Origin: Insolitispirillum peregrinum
Lineage (GTDB): Bacteria; Pseudomonadota; Alphaproteobacteria; Rhodospirillales; Rhodospirillaceae
Length of the DNA: 43,807 bases
Assembly: GCF_042665255.1 (NCBI RefSeq)
Contig: NZ_JBHTCD010000036.1
Strand: one strand, 5' to 3'
Under the pieces are notes generated by a model that was not told the origin of the DNA, made no database searches, and saw only the letters and a program-made list of their open reading frames with translations. A program made the position numbers and the translations under genes. Positions 1 to 8,553 of the stretch are shown piece after piece. Positions within the stretch are counted from its first letter, which is position 1, and every line of letters starts with the position of its first letter.

Positions 1-160
1 TGGCTTAAGGATGTGCGCGACAACTGCTCAACTGATCGAGCAACCGCCCACGCATCCCTTCCGTCTCTTCACGATGTCAAACAGCGAACCATTTCTGGCG
101 GACCCCGAAGGCCCTGAATTTCTTGACCGTCCGCTTCTCTCGAAGCTCCCCGTCAGCGGG
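1..160 (-). other. rRNA operon leader region (partial)
   Basis: Leftward leader transcript inferred from the strong promoter at 167-195 and the boxA at 75-86. The GC-rich discriminator and downstream leader resemble those preceding 16S rRNA genes in alphaproteobacteria. No 16S sequence itself is visible; it would lie beyond the left edge. No protein-coding gene is convincing here. The call is an inference from promoter and antiterminator signals. Confidence 0.6.
75..86 (-). promoter_or_regulatory. boxA-like rRNA antitermination site
   Basis: Read on the minus strand the site is CGCTGTTTGACA, close to the boxA consensus (TGCTCTTTGACA) bound by NusB/S10 in nascent rRNA leaders. It lies about 80 bases downstream of the predicted transcription start, as in rRNA operons. 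Confidence 0.6.
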
Positions 161-166
161 AGGTGG

Positions 167-195
167 TTTCTACCGCTGCATCAGCAGCCTGTCAA
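167..195 (-). promoter_or_regulatory. strong sigma-70 promoter, probably rrn P1
   Basis: Minus strand: a perfect -35 TTGACA (195-190), a 17-base spacer and a -10 TAGAAA (172-167), followed by a GC-rich discriminator. An A-rich tract just upstream (about 196-230, eight consecutive A on the minus strand) fits an UP element. It is followed by a boxA, so the likeliest product is an rRNA operon to the left of the window. Confidence 0.7.
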
Positions 196-230
196 CCGTT
201 TTTTTTCACCGCTTCGTCACTTTTCAGTTC

Positions 231-489
231 GCCGCCGGAGCGTCCAACCTCATCGTTCCGAAACCGCTCACCGTGTCCGCCAGACCATTGTCACAACCGG
301 CTAACCCGTTGAACTTCCCGGCGTTTTCAGCGTCGTTGCCGTCGCCCTCATCGTCGGGAGGCGCTTTGTACTGCCGCAGCACACCCCCGTCAACACCTTT
401 TTTCAAAAAAGTTCATTTTCCGCATTGCCGCCGCCATCGACAGGCCATTCCTTGACAGCAGGCAGAGGCTATGGCTTGCTTGAGGGCAC
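231..489. other. intergenic, no feature recognised
   Basis: This stretch lies between the leftward rRNA promoter and the rightward riboswitch. Short open frames exist on both strands, but none has a ribosome binding site with a plausible protein. A promoter for the riboswitch transcript must lie in its right part, but I see no clear -35/-10 pair. Confidence 0.4.
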
Positions 490-690
490 CAACGGTTCTC
501 GATATGCAAAGCGTATGAGATGAAAAGGGAACACGGTGCGGCGTACCCATCAGGGGCCAAAACCGTGGCTGCCCCCGCAACTGTAAGCGGATGGCTGACA
601 CCATAGCGATGCCACTGAACACCATGTTCGGGAAGGCCGTGTCACAAAGCCGATATCCGCGAGCCAGGAGACCTGCCGCTGGCGCATGGC
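490..690 (+). ncRNA. cobalamin (B12) riboswitch
   Basis: Conserved blocks of the cobalamin riboswitch appear in order: GATGAAAAGGGAACACGGTG near 520-539, the core GGCTGCCCCCGCAACTGTA near 567-585, a CCACTG element near 612, GGGAAGGC near 630-637, and the B12 box GAGCCAGGAGACCTGCC at 661-677. It sits about 200 bases upstream of a cobalt-uptake operon, so adenosylcobalamin binding is expected to switch off cobalt import. I could not identify the expression platform; no clear terminator with a T-run is visible between 690 and 870, so control may be at the ribosome binding site. Confidence 0.95.
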
Positions 691-883
691 CCACACCGGG
701 CTTTGCTTCGACCGGATGCCGGGGTGTGCGTCAAGGCGAGACAGGGGCATTGCGCTTAAGCCTTCATGGTCCACGCACGTCTATAATTCCCCCGGTTCGC
801 AGACCCGTTTGATCCCCAGGCATCTTCTTGCTCGTCGTACAGCATCTTTCCGGGAGGGAGAGGTGCGTAAGGAGATTTCCCTG

Positions 884-1687
884 ATGCGTTCCCTGTTTTT
901 GTCTGCTGCCGCCCTGATTTCTGGCCTGTTGGTGTCTCAGCCCGCAGCAGCGCATTTTCAACTGATCTATACCCCCGAGGTCAATGTCGAGGCCGCAGGC
1001 ACCCTGCCGGTCAAGCTGATCTTCTGGCATCCGATGGAAAACGGCCCGGCGATGGACATGGGCCAGCCGGAGCAGTTCTTTGTCGTCCACCGTGGCGAAA
1101 AGACCGACCTGAAGCCCACCCTGAAGCCAATCACCTTTAAAGGCACCGAAGGCAGTGCCAAGGCCTTTGCCGGGTCTCTGACCCTGAAACGGTCGGGGGA
1201 TTACATCATGGTGGCCGTCCCCGCGCCCTATCTGGAAAAGAGCGAAGACATCTTTATCCAGCAAATCACCAAAAGCTTTGTCAATCGCAGCGGCCTGCCG
1301 ACCGACTGGAATACCACCATCGGCCTGCCTGCCGAAATCGTGCCGCTGAACAAGCCGACCAACGTCATCGCTGGCTCGACCTTTAGCGGGCAGGTCCTGT
1401 CCGATGGCAAGCCGGTTGCCGGGGCCGAGGTCGAAGTCGAATACATCGCCGCCTTGCCCGACATGCAGGGCGATGGCACGGCCAAACCGACGACCGGCCC
1501 GCTGCCGGGCGGCTCGCTGGTTGCTGTCACCGATGCCAATGGCGTCTTTACCTTTGGTGTCCCCAAGGCCGGATTCTGGGGCTTTGCCGCCCTTGGTGTC
1601 GGCCCGGCCACCTCGTATCAGAACAAAAAGCTGTCGCAGGACGCGGTGATCTGGGTTCGCGCCTATGACCTGCCCGGCGCGCCCTAA
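884..1687 (+). CDS. DUF4198 periplasmic protein, NikK-like cobalt-uptake component
   Basis: A 267-residue protein. The start at 884 is chosen because AAGGAG lies at 869-874 and the protein then opens with a typical signal peptide (MRSLFLSAAALISGLLVSQ, cleavage after PAAA-H). An upstream in-frame start would run into the riboswitch region and give no signal peptide. The mature part begins with His and carries a beta-sandwich-like DUF4198 pattern, as in the NikK subunit of NikKMLQO transporters. Known for the family: accessory periplasmic protein of energy-coupling-factor nickel/cobalt importers. As first gene behind a B12 riboswitch, cobalt rather than nickel is the likely substrate. It is separated by 21 bases from cbiM. 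Confidence 0.8.
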   Translation: MRSLFLSAAALISGLLVSQPAAAHFQLIYTPEVNVEAAGTLPVKLIFWHPMENGPAMDMGQPEQFFVVHRGEKTDLKPTLKPITFKGTEGSAKAFAGSLTLKRSGDYIMVAVPAPYLEKSEDIFIQQITKSFVNRSGLPTDWNTTIGLPAEIVPLNKPTNVIAGSTFSGQVLSDGKPVAGAEVEVEYIAALPDMQGDGTAKPTTGPLPGGSLVAVTDANGVFTFGVPKAGFWGFAALGVGPATSYQNKKLSQDAVIWVRAYDLPGAP

Positions 1688-1708
1688 CCACCCAGAGGGG
1701 AACAAGCC

Positions 1709-2326
1709 ATGCATATTGTTGATGGGGCTCTTTCTTCGGCGGTGGTGATTGGTGGTGCGGTTCTGACCGTCGGCGGGCTGGCCTTGGGGGTTCGCTCGCT
1801 GACGCTGGAAAAGCTGCCCGCCGCCGGTATCCTGAGCGCAACCTTTTTCGTCGCCTCGCTGATTCACGTCCCGATCGGGCCATCAAGCGTTCATCTGATC
1901 ATGAACGGCCTTGCCGGGTTGGTGCTGGGCTGGAGCGCCTTTCCGGCGCTGTTTGTCGGTTTGCTGTTGCAAGCGGTGTTTTTCGGGTTCGGTGGTCTGA
2001 CTGTGCTGGGGGTCAACACCCTCAATATTGCCCTGCCTGCGGTGCTGGTCGGATTGGTCTGCCAACAGGGTATCCGCCATGCCAACCCGCGCATCGCCGC
2101 CCTGTGGGGAGCGTTGGCCGGAAGCGGCGCGATTGCCCTGACCACCCTGTGCGTTGCCGTCGCCCTGCTGCTGAGCGGGCAGGAGTTCATCCCCGCCGCC
2201 AAGCTGGTGTTCCTGTCGCACATTCCGATCATGGTCATCGAAGGTCTGGTCTGTGCCGCCGCCGTCTATCTGATCCGCCGGGTGAATCCGACGGTGTTTG
2301 CCTCGCTGGAAGGACACCCGGCATGA
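1709..2326 (+). CDS. cbiM: cobalt ECF transporter substrate-binding membrane subunit CbiM
   Basis: A 205-residue polytopic membrane protein beginning MHIVDGALSS. The N-terminal Met-His pair is the hallmark of CbiM/NikM, where the amino group and His2 coordinate the metal. A second conserved stretch, SSVHLIMNGLAGLVLGW at about residues 58-74, supplies the other metal-binding His. CbiM is the S-component that binds Co2+ and works with CbiQ (T-component) and CbiO (ATPase). GGGG precedes the start by about 8 bases. Its stop overlaps the next start in an ATGA, indicating translational coupling. Nickel (NikM) is the alternative, but the upstream riboswitch favours cobalt. Confidence 0.92.
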   Translation: MHIVDGALSSAVVIGGAVLTVGGLALGVRSLTLEKLPAAGILSATFFVASLIHVPIGPSSVHLIMNGLAGLVLGWSAFPALFVGLLLQAVFFGFGGLTVLGVNTLNIALPAVLVGLVCQQGIRHANPRIAALWGALAGSGAIALTTLCVAVALLLSGQEFIPAAKLVFLSHIPIMVIEGLVCAAAVYLIRRVNPTVFASLEGHPA

Positions 2327-2928
2327 AACGGCTGTTTTCAACATCCATCGTCGCCGTGCTGGTTCTGGCTGGCAGCGCATCGTCTGCCTTGGCCCACAAG
2401 GTGATCGCCTCCGGCTATGCCGCTGGCGACAAGATCGAAGGCGAAGTGGGCTTTTCCAACGGCGACCCGGCGATCAACACCACCATCAGCATCACCGCCC
2501 CCGATGGCCGCACACTGGGCGAGGTGCAGACCAACGCCGAGGGCCTGTTCACCTTCACCCCCACCGAAGCCGTCCCGCACATCTTCCGTGGCGATCTGGG
2601 GGCCGGGCATGTGGCCGAGTTCCGCATGGAGGTCGCGGAGTTGCCGCGCGCCCTGCAAGGTGGAACAGCAGGGGCCGCACCGGCTCCGACGGCCTCGACC
2701 GCCAGCGGTCCGGCAGTCACCGCCTCCCCGGATGCTGCCGCTCTGCAAGCGATGATCGCCCAGGCGGTGCGCGATGAAATGCGCCCGCTGAAACACGAAA
2801 TCGCCGCCTACAAGGAACACAACTCCCTGCAAACGATTCTTGGTGGAATCGGCTATATTCTCGGGCTGGTCGGGATTAGCTTTTACTGGCTTGCCCATCA
2901 ACGCCTGAAGAAGCAGCCACCACAATGA
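2323..2928 (+). CDS. NikL-like (CbiN-position) cobalt transporter component
   Basis: A 201-residue protein starting in the ATGA overlap with cbiM. It has a signal peptide (residues 1-24, ending SSALA-H), a small beta-rich carboxypeptidase-regulatory-like domain (about 25-110), a low-complexity Ala/Pro/Thr linker (about 115-145), and a C-terminal transmembrane helix (about 170-192, LGGIGYILGLVGISFYWLA). This architecture is that of NikL, the component replacing NikN/CbiN in NikKMLQO systems. Together with the DUF4198 protein it forms the extracytoplasmic part of the importer. Its stop overlaps the cbiQ start (ATGA, 2925-2928). Confidence 0.75.
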   Translation: MKRLFSTSIVAVLVLAGSASSALAHKVIASGYAAGDKIEGEVGFSNGDPAINTTISITAPDGRTLGEVQTNAEGLFTFTPTEAVPHIFRGDLGAGHVAEFRMEVAELPRALQGGTAGAAPAPTASTASGPAVTASPDAAALQAMIAQAVRDEMRPLKHEIAAYKEHNSLQTILGGIGYILGLVGISFYWLAHQRLKKQPPQ

Positions 2929-3695
2929 GCTCTTTGCTGGGACTGGCCCAGCGGGGAGAGGCCGAGCCTCTCCCTGTGCTGTGCCGCCTTGATCCACGCA
3001 CCCGCATCCTCGCCGCCTGCGCCTTTGCGGTGGCGATGGTGGCGGTACACGACTTTCGTGCCCTCGGGCTGGGGATGGTGGCCGCACTATTGACCATGGG
3101 GGCGGCCCGCCTGCCGGTCATGGCCACCCTGAAACGGATGGTGATGATGGATGGCTTCATCATCTTCATGCTGCTGATGCTGCCGTTTACCGTCCCCGGC
3201 CCGGCCGCCTTTACCCTGTGGGGCTGGCCCGCCAGTTGGGCCGGTTTGCAACAGGCGGCGGTGATCGCCCTGAAAGCCAACGCAGTGGTGCTGGCCCTGA
3301 TGGCTCTGGTCGGCTCGCAGGAACCCTCAACCCTCGGCCATGCGCTGGCCCGGCTGAAGGTGCCGGTACGGCTGGTGCATTTGCTGTTGTTCACCGTGCG
3401 CTATCTGGATGTCATCCATCAGGAATATGGTCGGCTGCGCGTTGCGATGAAAATGCGCGGCTTTCGGCCCCGCAACACCCTGCATACCTATCGCAGTGTC
3501 GGCTATCTGATCGGCATGCTGCTGGTGCGCGCGCTGGAGCGGTCCGAGCGCATCCTGAAAGCCATGAAGTGCCGGGGCTTTACCGGACAACTGCCGTTGC
3601 TGGATGATTTGCGCTATCGCCCCCGTGATGGCTGGTTTGCCGCCCTGTGGCTCGGCCTGTTGCTGCTGGTGCTGACCCTGAACTGGAGTCCCTGA
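2925..3695 (+). CDS. cbiQ: cobalt ECF transporter T-component CbiQ
   Basis: A 256-residue membrane protein with several hydrophobic helices and the conserved cytoplasmic coupling motifs of EcfT proteins: an Arg-rich segment around RALERSERILKAMKCRGF (about residues 204-221) and the related MKMRGF earlier (about 175-180). These A-R-G type helices contact the ATPase CbiO. It starts within the ATGA overlap with the NikL-like gene and ends in a TGATG overlap with cbiO, so the whole set is one translationally coupled operon. Confidence 0.9.
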   Translation: MSSLLGLAQRGEAEPLPVLCRLDPRTRILAACAFAVAMVAVHDFRALGLGMVAALLTMGAARLPVMATLKRMVMMDGFIIFMLLMLPFTVPGPAAFTLWGWPASWAGLQQAAVIALKANAVVLALMALVGSQEPSTLGHALARLKVPVRLVHLLLFTVRYLDVIHQEYGRLRVAMKMRGFRPRNTLHTYRSVGYLIGMLLVRALERSERILKAMKCRGFTGQLPLLDDLRYRPRDGWFAALWLGLLLLVLTLNWSP

Positions 3696-4384
3696 TGAGC
3701 GCCCTGATCGCTGTTACCGATCTGCATTTTGGCTATCCCCATCGCCCACCGGTGCTGAAAGGGGCGTCGTTTACCCTGCACCCCGGCGAGCGGCTGGCCA
3801 TCACCGGCCCCAACGGAGCCGGGAAAAGCACCTTGCTTCAGGCTTTGGTCGGGCTGAATCGGCCGTCGTCGGGGCAGATCGTCGCCTTTGGGCAGGTGCG
3901 ACAGCAGGAAAAGGACTTCCACGAGGTCCGCCGCCGGGCTGGCTATGTCTTTCAGGACCCCGACGACCAGTTGTTCTGCCCGACCGTCGCCGAAGACGTC
4001 GCCTTTGGGCCGCTGAACCTCGGCAAATCCCCTGCCGAGTCGATGATCATCGTCGAGCGGGTGCTGGCCGATCTCGGGCTGTCGGCCTTTCGTGACCGCA
4101 TCACCTACAAGCTGTCGGGAGGCGAAAAGCGGCTGGTGTCGCTGGCGACCGTGCTGGCGATGGACCCGGACGTGCTGCTGCTGGACGAGCCGACCAACGC
4201 GCTGGATGAACCAACCACCGAACGGCTGGTCGAGATCCTGCTCGGCCTGCCGCAAGCGATGATCATCATCTCGCACGATCCGCATTTCCGCCGCAAGATT
4301 GCCACCCGCACCCTGCGCCTGGAAGACGGATGCCTGATCACTCCAGCTCCGGCCTGTCGCAATGCTGCTGTCCCCGCTGTCTAA
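3695..4384 (+). CDS. cbiO: cobalt ECF transporter ATPase CbiO
   Basis: A 229-residue ABC ATPase. Walker A is GPNGAGKS (residues 38-45), the Q-loop lies in FQDPDDQLFCPT, the ABC signature is LSGGEKR, Walker B is LLLDEPTNALD, and the H-loop His is in IISHD. The first ATG in frame after the CbiQ stop is used (TGATG overlap). It energises cobalt import with CbiM and CbiQ. The C-terminus is short compared with CbiO proteins of about 270 residues and lacks an obvious regulatory tail. The last 23 bases overlap the next gene. Confidence 0.93.
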   Translation: MSALIAVTDLHFGYPHRPPVLKGASFTLHPGERLAITGPNGAGKSTLLQALVGLNRPSSGQIVAFGQVRQQEKDFHEVRRRAGYVFQDPDDQLFCPTVAEDVAFGPLNLGKSPAESMIIVERVLADLGLSAFRDRITYKLSGGEKRLVSLATVLAMDPDVLLLDEPTNALDEPTTERLVEILLGLPQAMIIISHDPHFRRKIATRTLRLEDGCLITPAPACRNAAVPAV

Positions 4385-5741
4385 CCGCGCCTATCGCCAC
4401 CTGTTCACCGCGCAGGTCGTCGCCCTGGTCGGCACCGGCCTGACCACCGTCGCCCTGTCCCTGCTGGCCTATCAACTGGCCGGAGACAAGGCCGGAATGG
4501 CGCTGGGGATTGCGCTGGCCCTCAAAATGGTCGCCTACGTCGGCATTGCGCCGGTGGTCGGCGGGCTGGCCCACCGCCTGCCACGGCGGGGGTTGCTGGT
4601 CTGTCTTGACCTGCTGCGGGCGGGCTGTGTGCTATGCCTGCCGCTGGTTGATGCCCTGTGGCAGGTCTATCTGCTGATTTTCCTGCTCAATGCCTGCTCG
4701 GCCGGATTTACCCCGGTGTTTCAGGCCACCATCCCCGACGTGCTGCCGGACGAAGACGACTATACACAGGCCCTGTCACTGTCGCGGCTGGCCTATGATC
4801 TGGAAAGCCTGCTCAGCCCCCTGCTGGCCGCCGGAGCACTGGCGGTGATGAGCTATCACGGCCTGTTCACCGTCAATGCAGTAGCCTTTGTGGCCTCGGC
4901 CCTGCTGGTGATCAGCGTCCGTTTGCCCGCCGCCGCGCCGGTTGATCGTCCGCGCGGGATTTTTGGCAGCATCCTGTTTGGCCTGCATGTCTACTGGCAC
5001 ACCCCGCGCCTGCGGGCCGTCTTCGCCCTCAGTTGGAGCATTGCCGCTGCCAGTTCAACGGTGATCGTCAATACGGTGCTGATCGCCCGCCAGCAGTTCG
5101 GGCTGGGCGACAGCGGTGTCGCCCTGTTCTATGCCATGGCCGGAGGAGGCTCGATGGCCGCCGCCCTGCTGCTGCCCCGCCTGTTGCCGGATGACAGCCG
5201 CGATCGCAGCGTGATGAGCCTCGGCTGTGCCCTGTTGATAACCGGCCTGCTGCTGTCATGGGGCGGCCTGCACTGGCTGCCGCTGGCCTTGCTGGGCTGG
5301 GCGGTGATCGGGGTGGGTCTGTCGATGGCCCAGACGCCAATTGGACGCCTCCTGCGTCGATCCTGCCATGCCGGAGACCGCCCGGCGCTGTTTTCGGCCC
5401 AGTTCGCCCTGTCACATGGCTGCTGGCTGGTCTGTTACCCGCTGGCCGGAACGCTGGCCGCCTATGGCGGGCTGGCCTTGGCCTTGCCGGTGATGGCTGG
5501 CATTGCCGTGGTCGGAATGGTGGTCGCCGGGCTGGTGTGGCCCTCGCCTGACCATGCCGATCTGCCGCATCATCACGCCGCCGAACACCATGACCACCTG
5601 CACAGCCATGGCGATGGCCATCACAGCCACCAGCATCAACCCGAAATTACCGGGGCGCACAGCCATCCCCACAGCCACACCGCCCATCAGCACCATCATC
5701 CGTATGTCATCGACCGCCACCATCAGGACTGGCCGGGCTGA
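4362..5741 (+). CDS. MFS metal exporter, NreB-like, with His-rich C-terminal tail
   Basis: A 459-residue major facilitator protein with about 12 predicted membrane helices. The N-terminal stretch (RHLFTAQVVALVGTGLTTVA) is typical of the NreB/NrsD/CnrT nickel-cobalt efflux branch, and so is the cytoplasmic tail: the last 65 residues are dominated by His (HHHAAEHHDHLHSHGDGHHSH and further blocks). Family members export Ni2+ and/or Co2+, and the His tail binds metal. It overlaps cbiO by 23 bases and so appears to share the riboswitch-controlled transcript, odd for an exporter downstream of an importer. An alternative is delivery or compartmental balancing of cobalt rather than resistance. Confidence 0.82.
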   Translation: MLLSPLSNRAYRHLFTAQVVALVGTGLTTVALSLLAYQLAGDKAGMALGIALALKMVAYVGIAPVVGGLAHRLPRRGLLVCLDLLRAGCVLCLPLVDALWQVYLLIFLLNACSAGFTPVFQATIPDVLPDEDDYTQALSLSRLAYDLESLLSPLLAAGALAVMSYHGLFTVNAVAFVASALLVISVRLPAAAPVDRPRGIFGSILFGLHVYWHTPRLRAVFALSWSIAAASSTVIVNTVLIARQQFGLGDSGVALFYAMAGGGSMAAALLLPRLLPDDSRDRSVMSLGCALLITGLLLSWGGLHWLPLALLGWAVIGVGLSMAQTPIGRLLRRSCHAGDRPALFSAQFALSHGCWLVCYPLAGTLAAYGGLALALPVMAGIAVVGMVVAGLVWPSPDHADLPHHHAAEHHDHLHSHGDGHHSHQHQPEITGAHSHPHSHTAHQHHHPYVIDRHHQDWPG

Positions 5742-5755
5742 ACCGGGGAGCGATT

Positions 5756-6004
5756 TCAGCTTTTGGCCTCCCCCCTGACCATCTCCAGCAACGACCCGTG
5801 CCCATGGCCGTTGCCGTCGCTGGAGGTCGTCTTCACCGCCCCCCACACCTTTTCGTGCAGGTAGAACACCACGGTGTTGACCGCCGGTTCGATCAGGGCA
5901 ACGCCGGTGGCAATGCTCAGCGAGCCGGTCAGGGCATAGGTGACGCCAAAGCCAACCATGAAGTGCAAGGATGCGAAGGTCAGGGTCTTGATCAGGTCAC
6001 GCAT
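5756..6004 (-). CDS. DUF2061 small membrane protein
   Basis: An 82-residue protein with two membrane helices (LTFASLHFMVGFGVTYALTG and SIATGVALIEPAVNTVVFYL) followed by HEKVW, the DUF2061 signature. The start is ATG at 6004 with GGAG eight bases upstream. The C-terminal tail is hydrophilic with a short Gly-His run. It converges with the MFS exporter, leaving 14 bases between the stops. The function of DUF2061 is not known. Confidence 0.8.
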   Translation of the reverse strand: MRDLIKTLTFASLHFMVGFGVTYALTGSLSIATGVALIEPAVNTVVFYLHEKVWGAVKTTSSDGNGHGHGSLLEMVRGEAKS

Positions 6005-6206
6005 GGCGGCATCTCCGGCTGCGGTTGCGTTATTGCGATTGATTATTAATATCTCAAAACTGCGACAAAGAAAACCGGATTATCACAGTCGTTATAATCG
6101 CCTTTCTCGATCAAAAGTTCACCAAAGTGATCCCGCTCTTGCCCTGCACGGCGGAACAGGATAAGCCAGCCATACCTGATCTTTTCCGGCTCTGGAGTGC
6201 CCCGCC

Positions 6207-7625
6207 GTGGCTGTTACCGACGCGTTTCTCTCCACTCTCCGCTCTCTGGTTGGCGACAAGGCCGTCCTGACCGACGCCAGCGACCGCGAGCCTTACCTGA
6301 CCGAAGAGCGCGGCCTGTACCGGGGGAAAGCCCCGGTGGTGGTCCGTCCGGCCAACACCGCCGAAGTCGCCGCCGTGGTCAAGGCCTGCGCCGACGCCGG
6401 TATCAGCATCGTCCCGCAGGGTGGCAACACCGGCCTGTGCGGTGGCGCGGTATCCGCCGACACTCAGGTGATCCTGTCCCTGGGCCGGATGAACAAGGTT
6501 CGCGGCGTTGACCCGATCAACTTCACCATGACCGTAGACGCGGGCTGCATCCTGCAAGACCTGCAGGCCGAAGCCGACAAGATGGGCTGCTATTTCCCGC
6601 TGGCCCTCGGGGCGCAGGGCACCTGCCAGATCGGCGGCAACCTGTCGACCAATGCCGGGGGCATCAACGTGCTGCGCTATGGCAACACCCGCGACCTGTG
6701 TCTGGGGCTGGAAGTGGTGCTGCCCGATGGCCGCGTGTGGGATGGCCTGCGCGCTCTGGGCAAGGACAATACCGGCTATGCCCTCAAGCACCTGTTCATC
6801 GGTGGCGAAGGCACGTTGGGGATCATCACCGGCGCGGTGCTGAAGGTCTACCCCGGTCTGGCCGAACGTCAGACCGCCCTGCTGGCCGTTGACGACATCA
6901 ACGCCGTGACCGCCCTGCTGGCCAAGGCCCGCTCATGGTCGGGCGATGCGGTCACCGCCTTTGAACTGGTGTCGCGCTTTGCCTTTGAACTGGCCTGCCG
7001 CCACCTGTCCGGCGTCCACGATCCGTTTGAAGAGGCGCATCCGTGGTACGTGCTGGTCGAGTTCTCGACCTCGCGCCCGAATGCCGACCTGCGCGGCCTG
7101 TTCGAGAGCTTCCTCGAAGCGGCCTTTGAAGACGGCATCATCGTTGACGGCATCGTTGCCGAAAGCCTGGAGCAGACCAAACAACTGTGGCACATGCGCG
7201 AAGGCATCCCTGAGGCGCAGAAGCACGAAGGCGCATCGATCAAGCACGACGTTGCCGTGCCGGTGTCCAGCGTGCCGGAATTCCTCACCCGCGCCCTCGC
7301 CGCCGTCTGCGAGCGTCTGCCCGGCCTGCGTCCCTGCCCGTTCGGCCACGTCGGTGATGGCAACATCCATTTCAACCTGACCCAGCCGGAAGGCATGGAC
7401 AAGGATGAATACCTCGCCCTGTGGGAAGACATGAACCGCATCGTCCACGACATCGTGGTCGAAATGAAAGGCTCGATCTCTGCCGAGCACGGCGTCGGCC
7501 AGTTGAAGGTCGAAGAGATCATCCACTACAAGGACGCGGTGGAAATCGACCTGATGCGCACGCTGAAAGTGGCGATGGACCCCAAGGGGATCATGAACCC
7601 CGGCAAGGTGGTCAACCCGCAGTAA
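6207..7625 (+). CDS. FAD-linked oxidoreductase, D-2-hydroxyacid (D-2-hydroxyglutarate/D-lactate type) dehydrogenase
   Basis: A 472-residue flavoprotein. The start is GTG at 6207 with CTGGAG upstream. The N-terminal half is an FAD-binding type 4 (PCMH/VAO) domain: PQGGNTGLCGGA near residue 71, then GGNLSTNAGG and GGEGTLGIITGAVLKVYPG. The C-terminal half has the FAD-oxidase C-terminal signatures HVGDGNIHFNL and SISAEHGVGQLK. These place it with D-2-hydroxyglutarate dehydrogenases and related GlcD/Dld enzymes that pass electrons to an acceptor. The exact substrate cannot be told from sequence alone. It is monocistronic, ending in a terminator at 7643-7674. Confidence 0.9.
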   Translation: MAVTDAFLSTLRSLVGDKAVLTDASDREPYLTEERGLYRGKAPVVVRPANTAEVAAVVKACADAGISIVPQGGNTGLCGGAVSADTQVILSLGRMNKVRGVDPINFTMTVDAGCILQDLQAEADKMGCYFPLALGAQGTCQIGGNLSTNAGGINVLRYGNTRDLCLGLEVVLPDGRVWDGLRALGKDNTGYALKHLFIGGEGTLGIITGAVLKVYPGLAERQTALLAVDDINAVTALLAKARSWSGDAVTAFELVSRFAFELACRHLSGVHDPFEEAHPWYVLVEFSTSRPNADLRGLFESFLEAAFEDGIIVDGIVAESLEQTKQLWHMREGIPEAQKHEGASIKHDVAVPVSSVPEFLTRALAAVCERLPGLRPCPFGHVGDGNIHFNLTQPEGMDKDEYLALWEDMNRIVHDIVVEMKGSISAEHGVGQLKVEEIIHYKDAVEIDLMRTLKVAMDPKGIMNPGKVVNPQ

Positions 7626-7642
7626 CCTGTCTGCTCGCAGCA

Positions 7643-7674
7643 ACGGGGTGCGGAAACGGCGCCCCGTTTTTTTT
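7643..7674 (+). terminator. intrinsic terminator of the FAD-oxidoreductase gene
   Basis: A GC-rich stem, ACGGGGTGC pairing with GCGCCCCGT (one G-U pair), with a short loop, followed by eight T. It lies 18 bases after the stop codon. Confidence 0.85.
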
Positions 7675-7678
7675 ATGG

Positions 7679-8512
7679 TCAGTCAGCCGGAAGCCGCTTG
7701 TCTTCCGGTACATGCACCAGAGCCAGTTCCCGGTAACGGTCCTGTACCAGTACCGGACCATGGATGCGTTCCAGCCGGCGGACGATGAAATGGCCGCGTG
7801 CCATGTCCTGATAATGACGGGTGAAAATGGCGTTGATGGTCGCCCCGCTGACCGCCCCGACCAGCGGCAGCGCCTGCGCGATGGCCTTTTCGCTGACCCC
7901 GATGTGAAAATGCGCCGCGATCATCCCGATCAGACGGGTCACCGCCGACGAGGTGCTGTTCGCCGCCTGCTGGGTCAGGGTTTGCGTCGCCTCGGCCAGA
8001 CTTTGCGCCAGACCGGTGCGGATGGCGTAATAGCCGAATTCGCTGTCATTGTCGGCAGACCGCTTGCCCGACCCCATGGCGAACACCTGCAAACAGGCCA
8101 GCGACGTTTCAGCGGCCCGAATGTCTTCGCCTTCCGAGCGGGCAATGTCGATGATCGAGCGCATCATCAGGACGGTGGTCAACGGCAACTCCACCGCCAG
8201 CCCGGACAGCCCCATCATTCCCCCGACCGCCCCGGACATGATGGTCATGCCGGTATGCAGCCGGTTCGACGCGGGCTGCGGCTGCGCATCCCGCACCGTG
8301 TACAGCGCCGCCTCCAGTGCCTTGCGGATGGCAACGCGCGAGACCTTGGCGATGCCCTTTTGACCGCTCTCCGGCAAGGCTTTCAGGGGGATCTCCAGAC
8401 GCTCGCCCAACGCGTTGGACAGGCGCATCAGCAACCCGGGCTTCTCCAGCAACAGCACGGCATTTTCAAGATCGGCATGGTCTTTGGCGGCCAGCATCGG
8501 AACAGTCCTCAA
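7679..8512 (-). CDS. EcsC family protein
   Basis: A 277-residue protein with the EcsC family pattern: a helical N-terminus, the Gly-rich amphipathic stretch TIMSGAVGGMMGLSGLAVELPLTTVLMMRSI (given here only as its position, about residues 109-139), and a conserved LACLQVFAMG motif, then a long C-terminal helical region. EcsC proteins are membrane-associated; their biochemical role is not established, the name coming from the Bacillus ecs ABC-transporter operon. There is no ABC gene alongside. It is downstream of prs but separated from it by a terminator, and it faces the FAD-oxidoreductase gene. Confidence 0.8.
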   Translation of the reverse strand: MRTVPMLAAKDHADLENAVLLLEKPGLLMRLSNALGERLEIPLKALPESGQKGIAKVSRVAIRKALEAALYTVRDAQPQPASNRLHTGMTIMSGAVGGMMGLSGLAVELPLTTVLMMRSIIDIARSEGEDIRAAETSLACLQVFAMGSGKRSADNDSEFGYYAIRTGLAQSLAEATQTLTQQAANSTSSAVTRLIGMIAAHFHIGVSEKAIAQALPLVGAVSGATINAIFTRHYQDMARGHFIVRRLERIHGPVLVQDRYRELALVHVPEDKRLPAD

Positions 8513-8553
8513 CGACAGGTCACAACCAACACTGCCTTATCCGGTTGGCAACA

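Noticed and set aside
764..1867. A 367-codon minus-strand open frame over the DUF4198 and cbiM genes
   Set aside because: It has no recognisable protein features and overlaps well-supported genes and their signal peptides.
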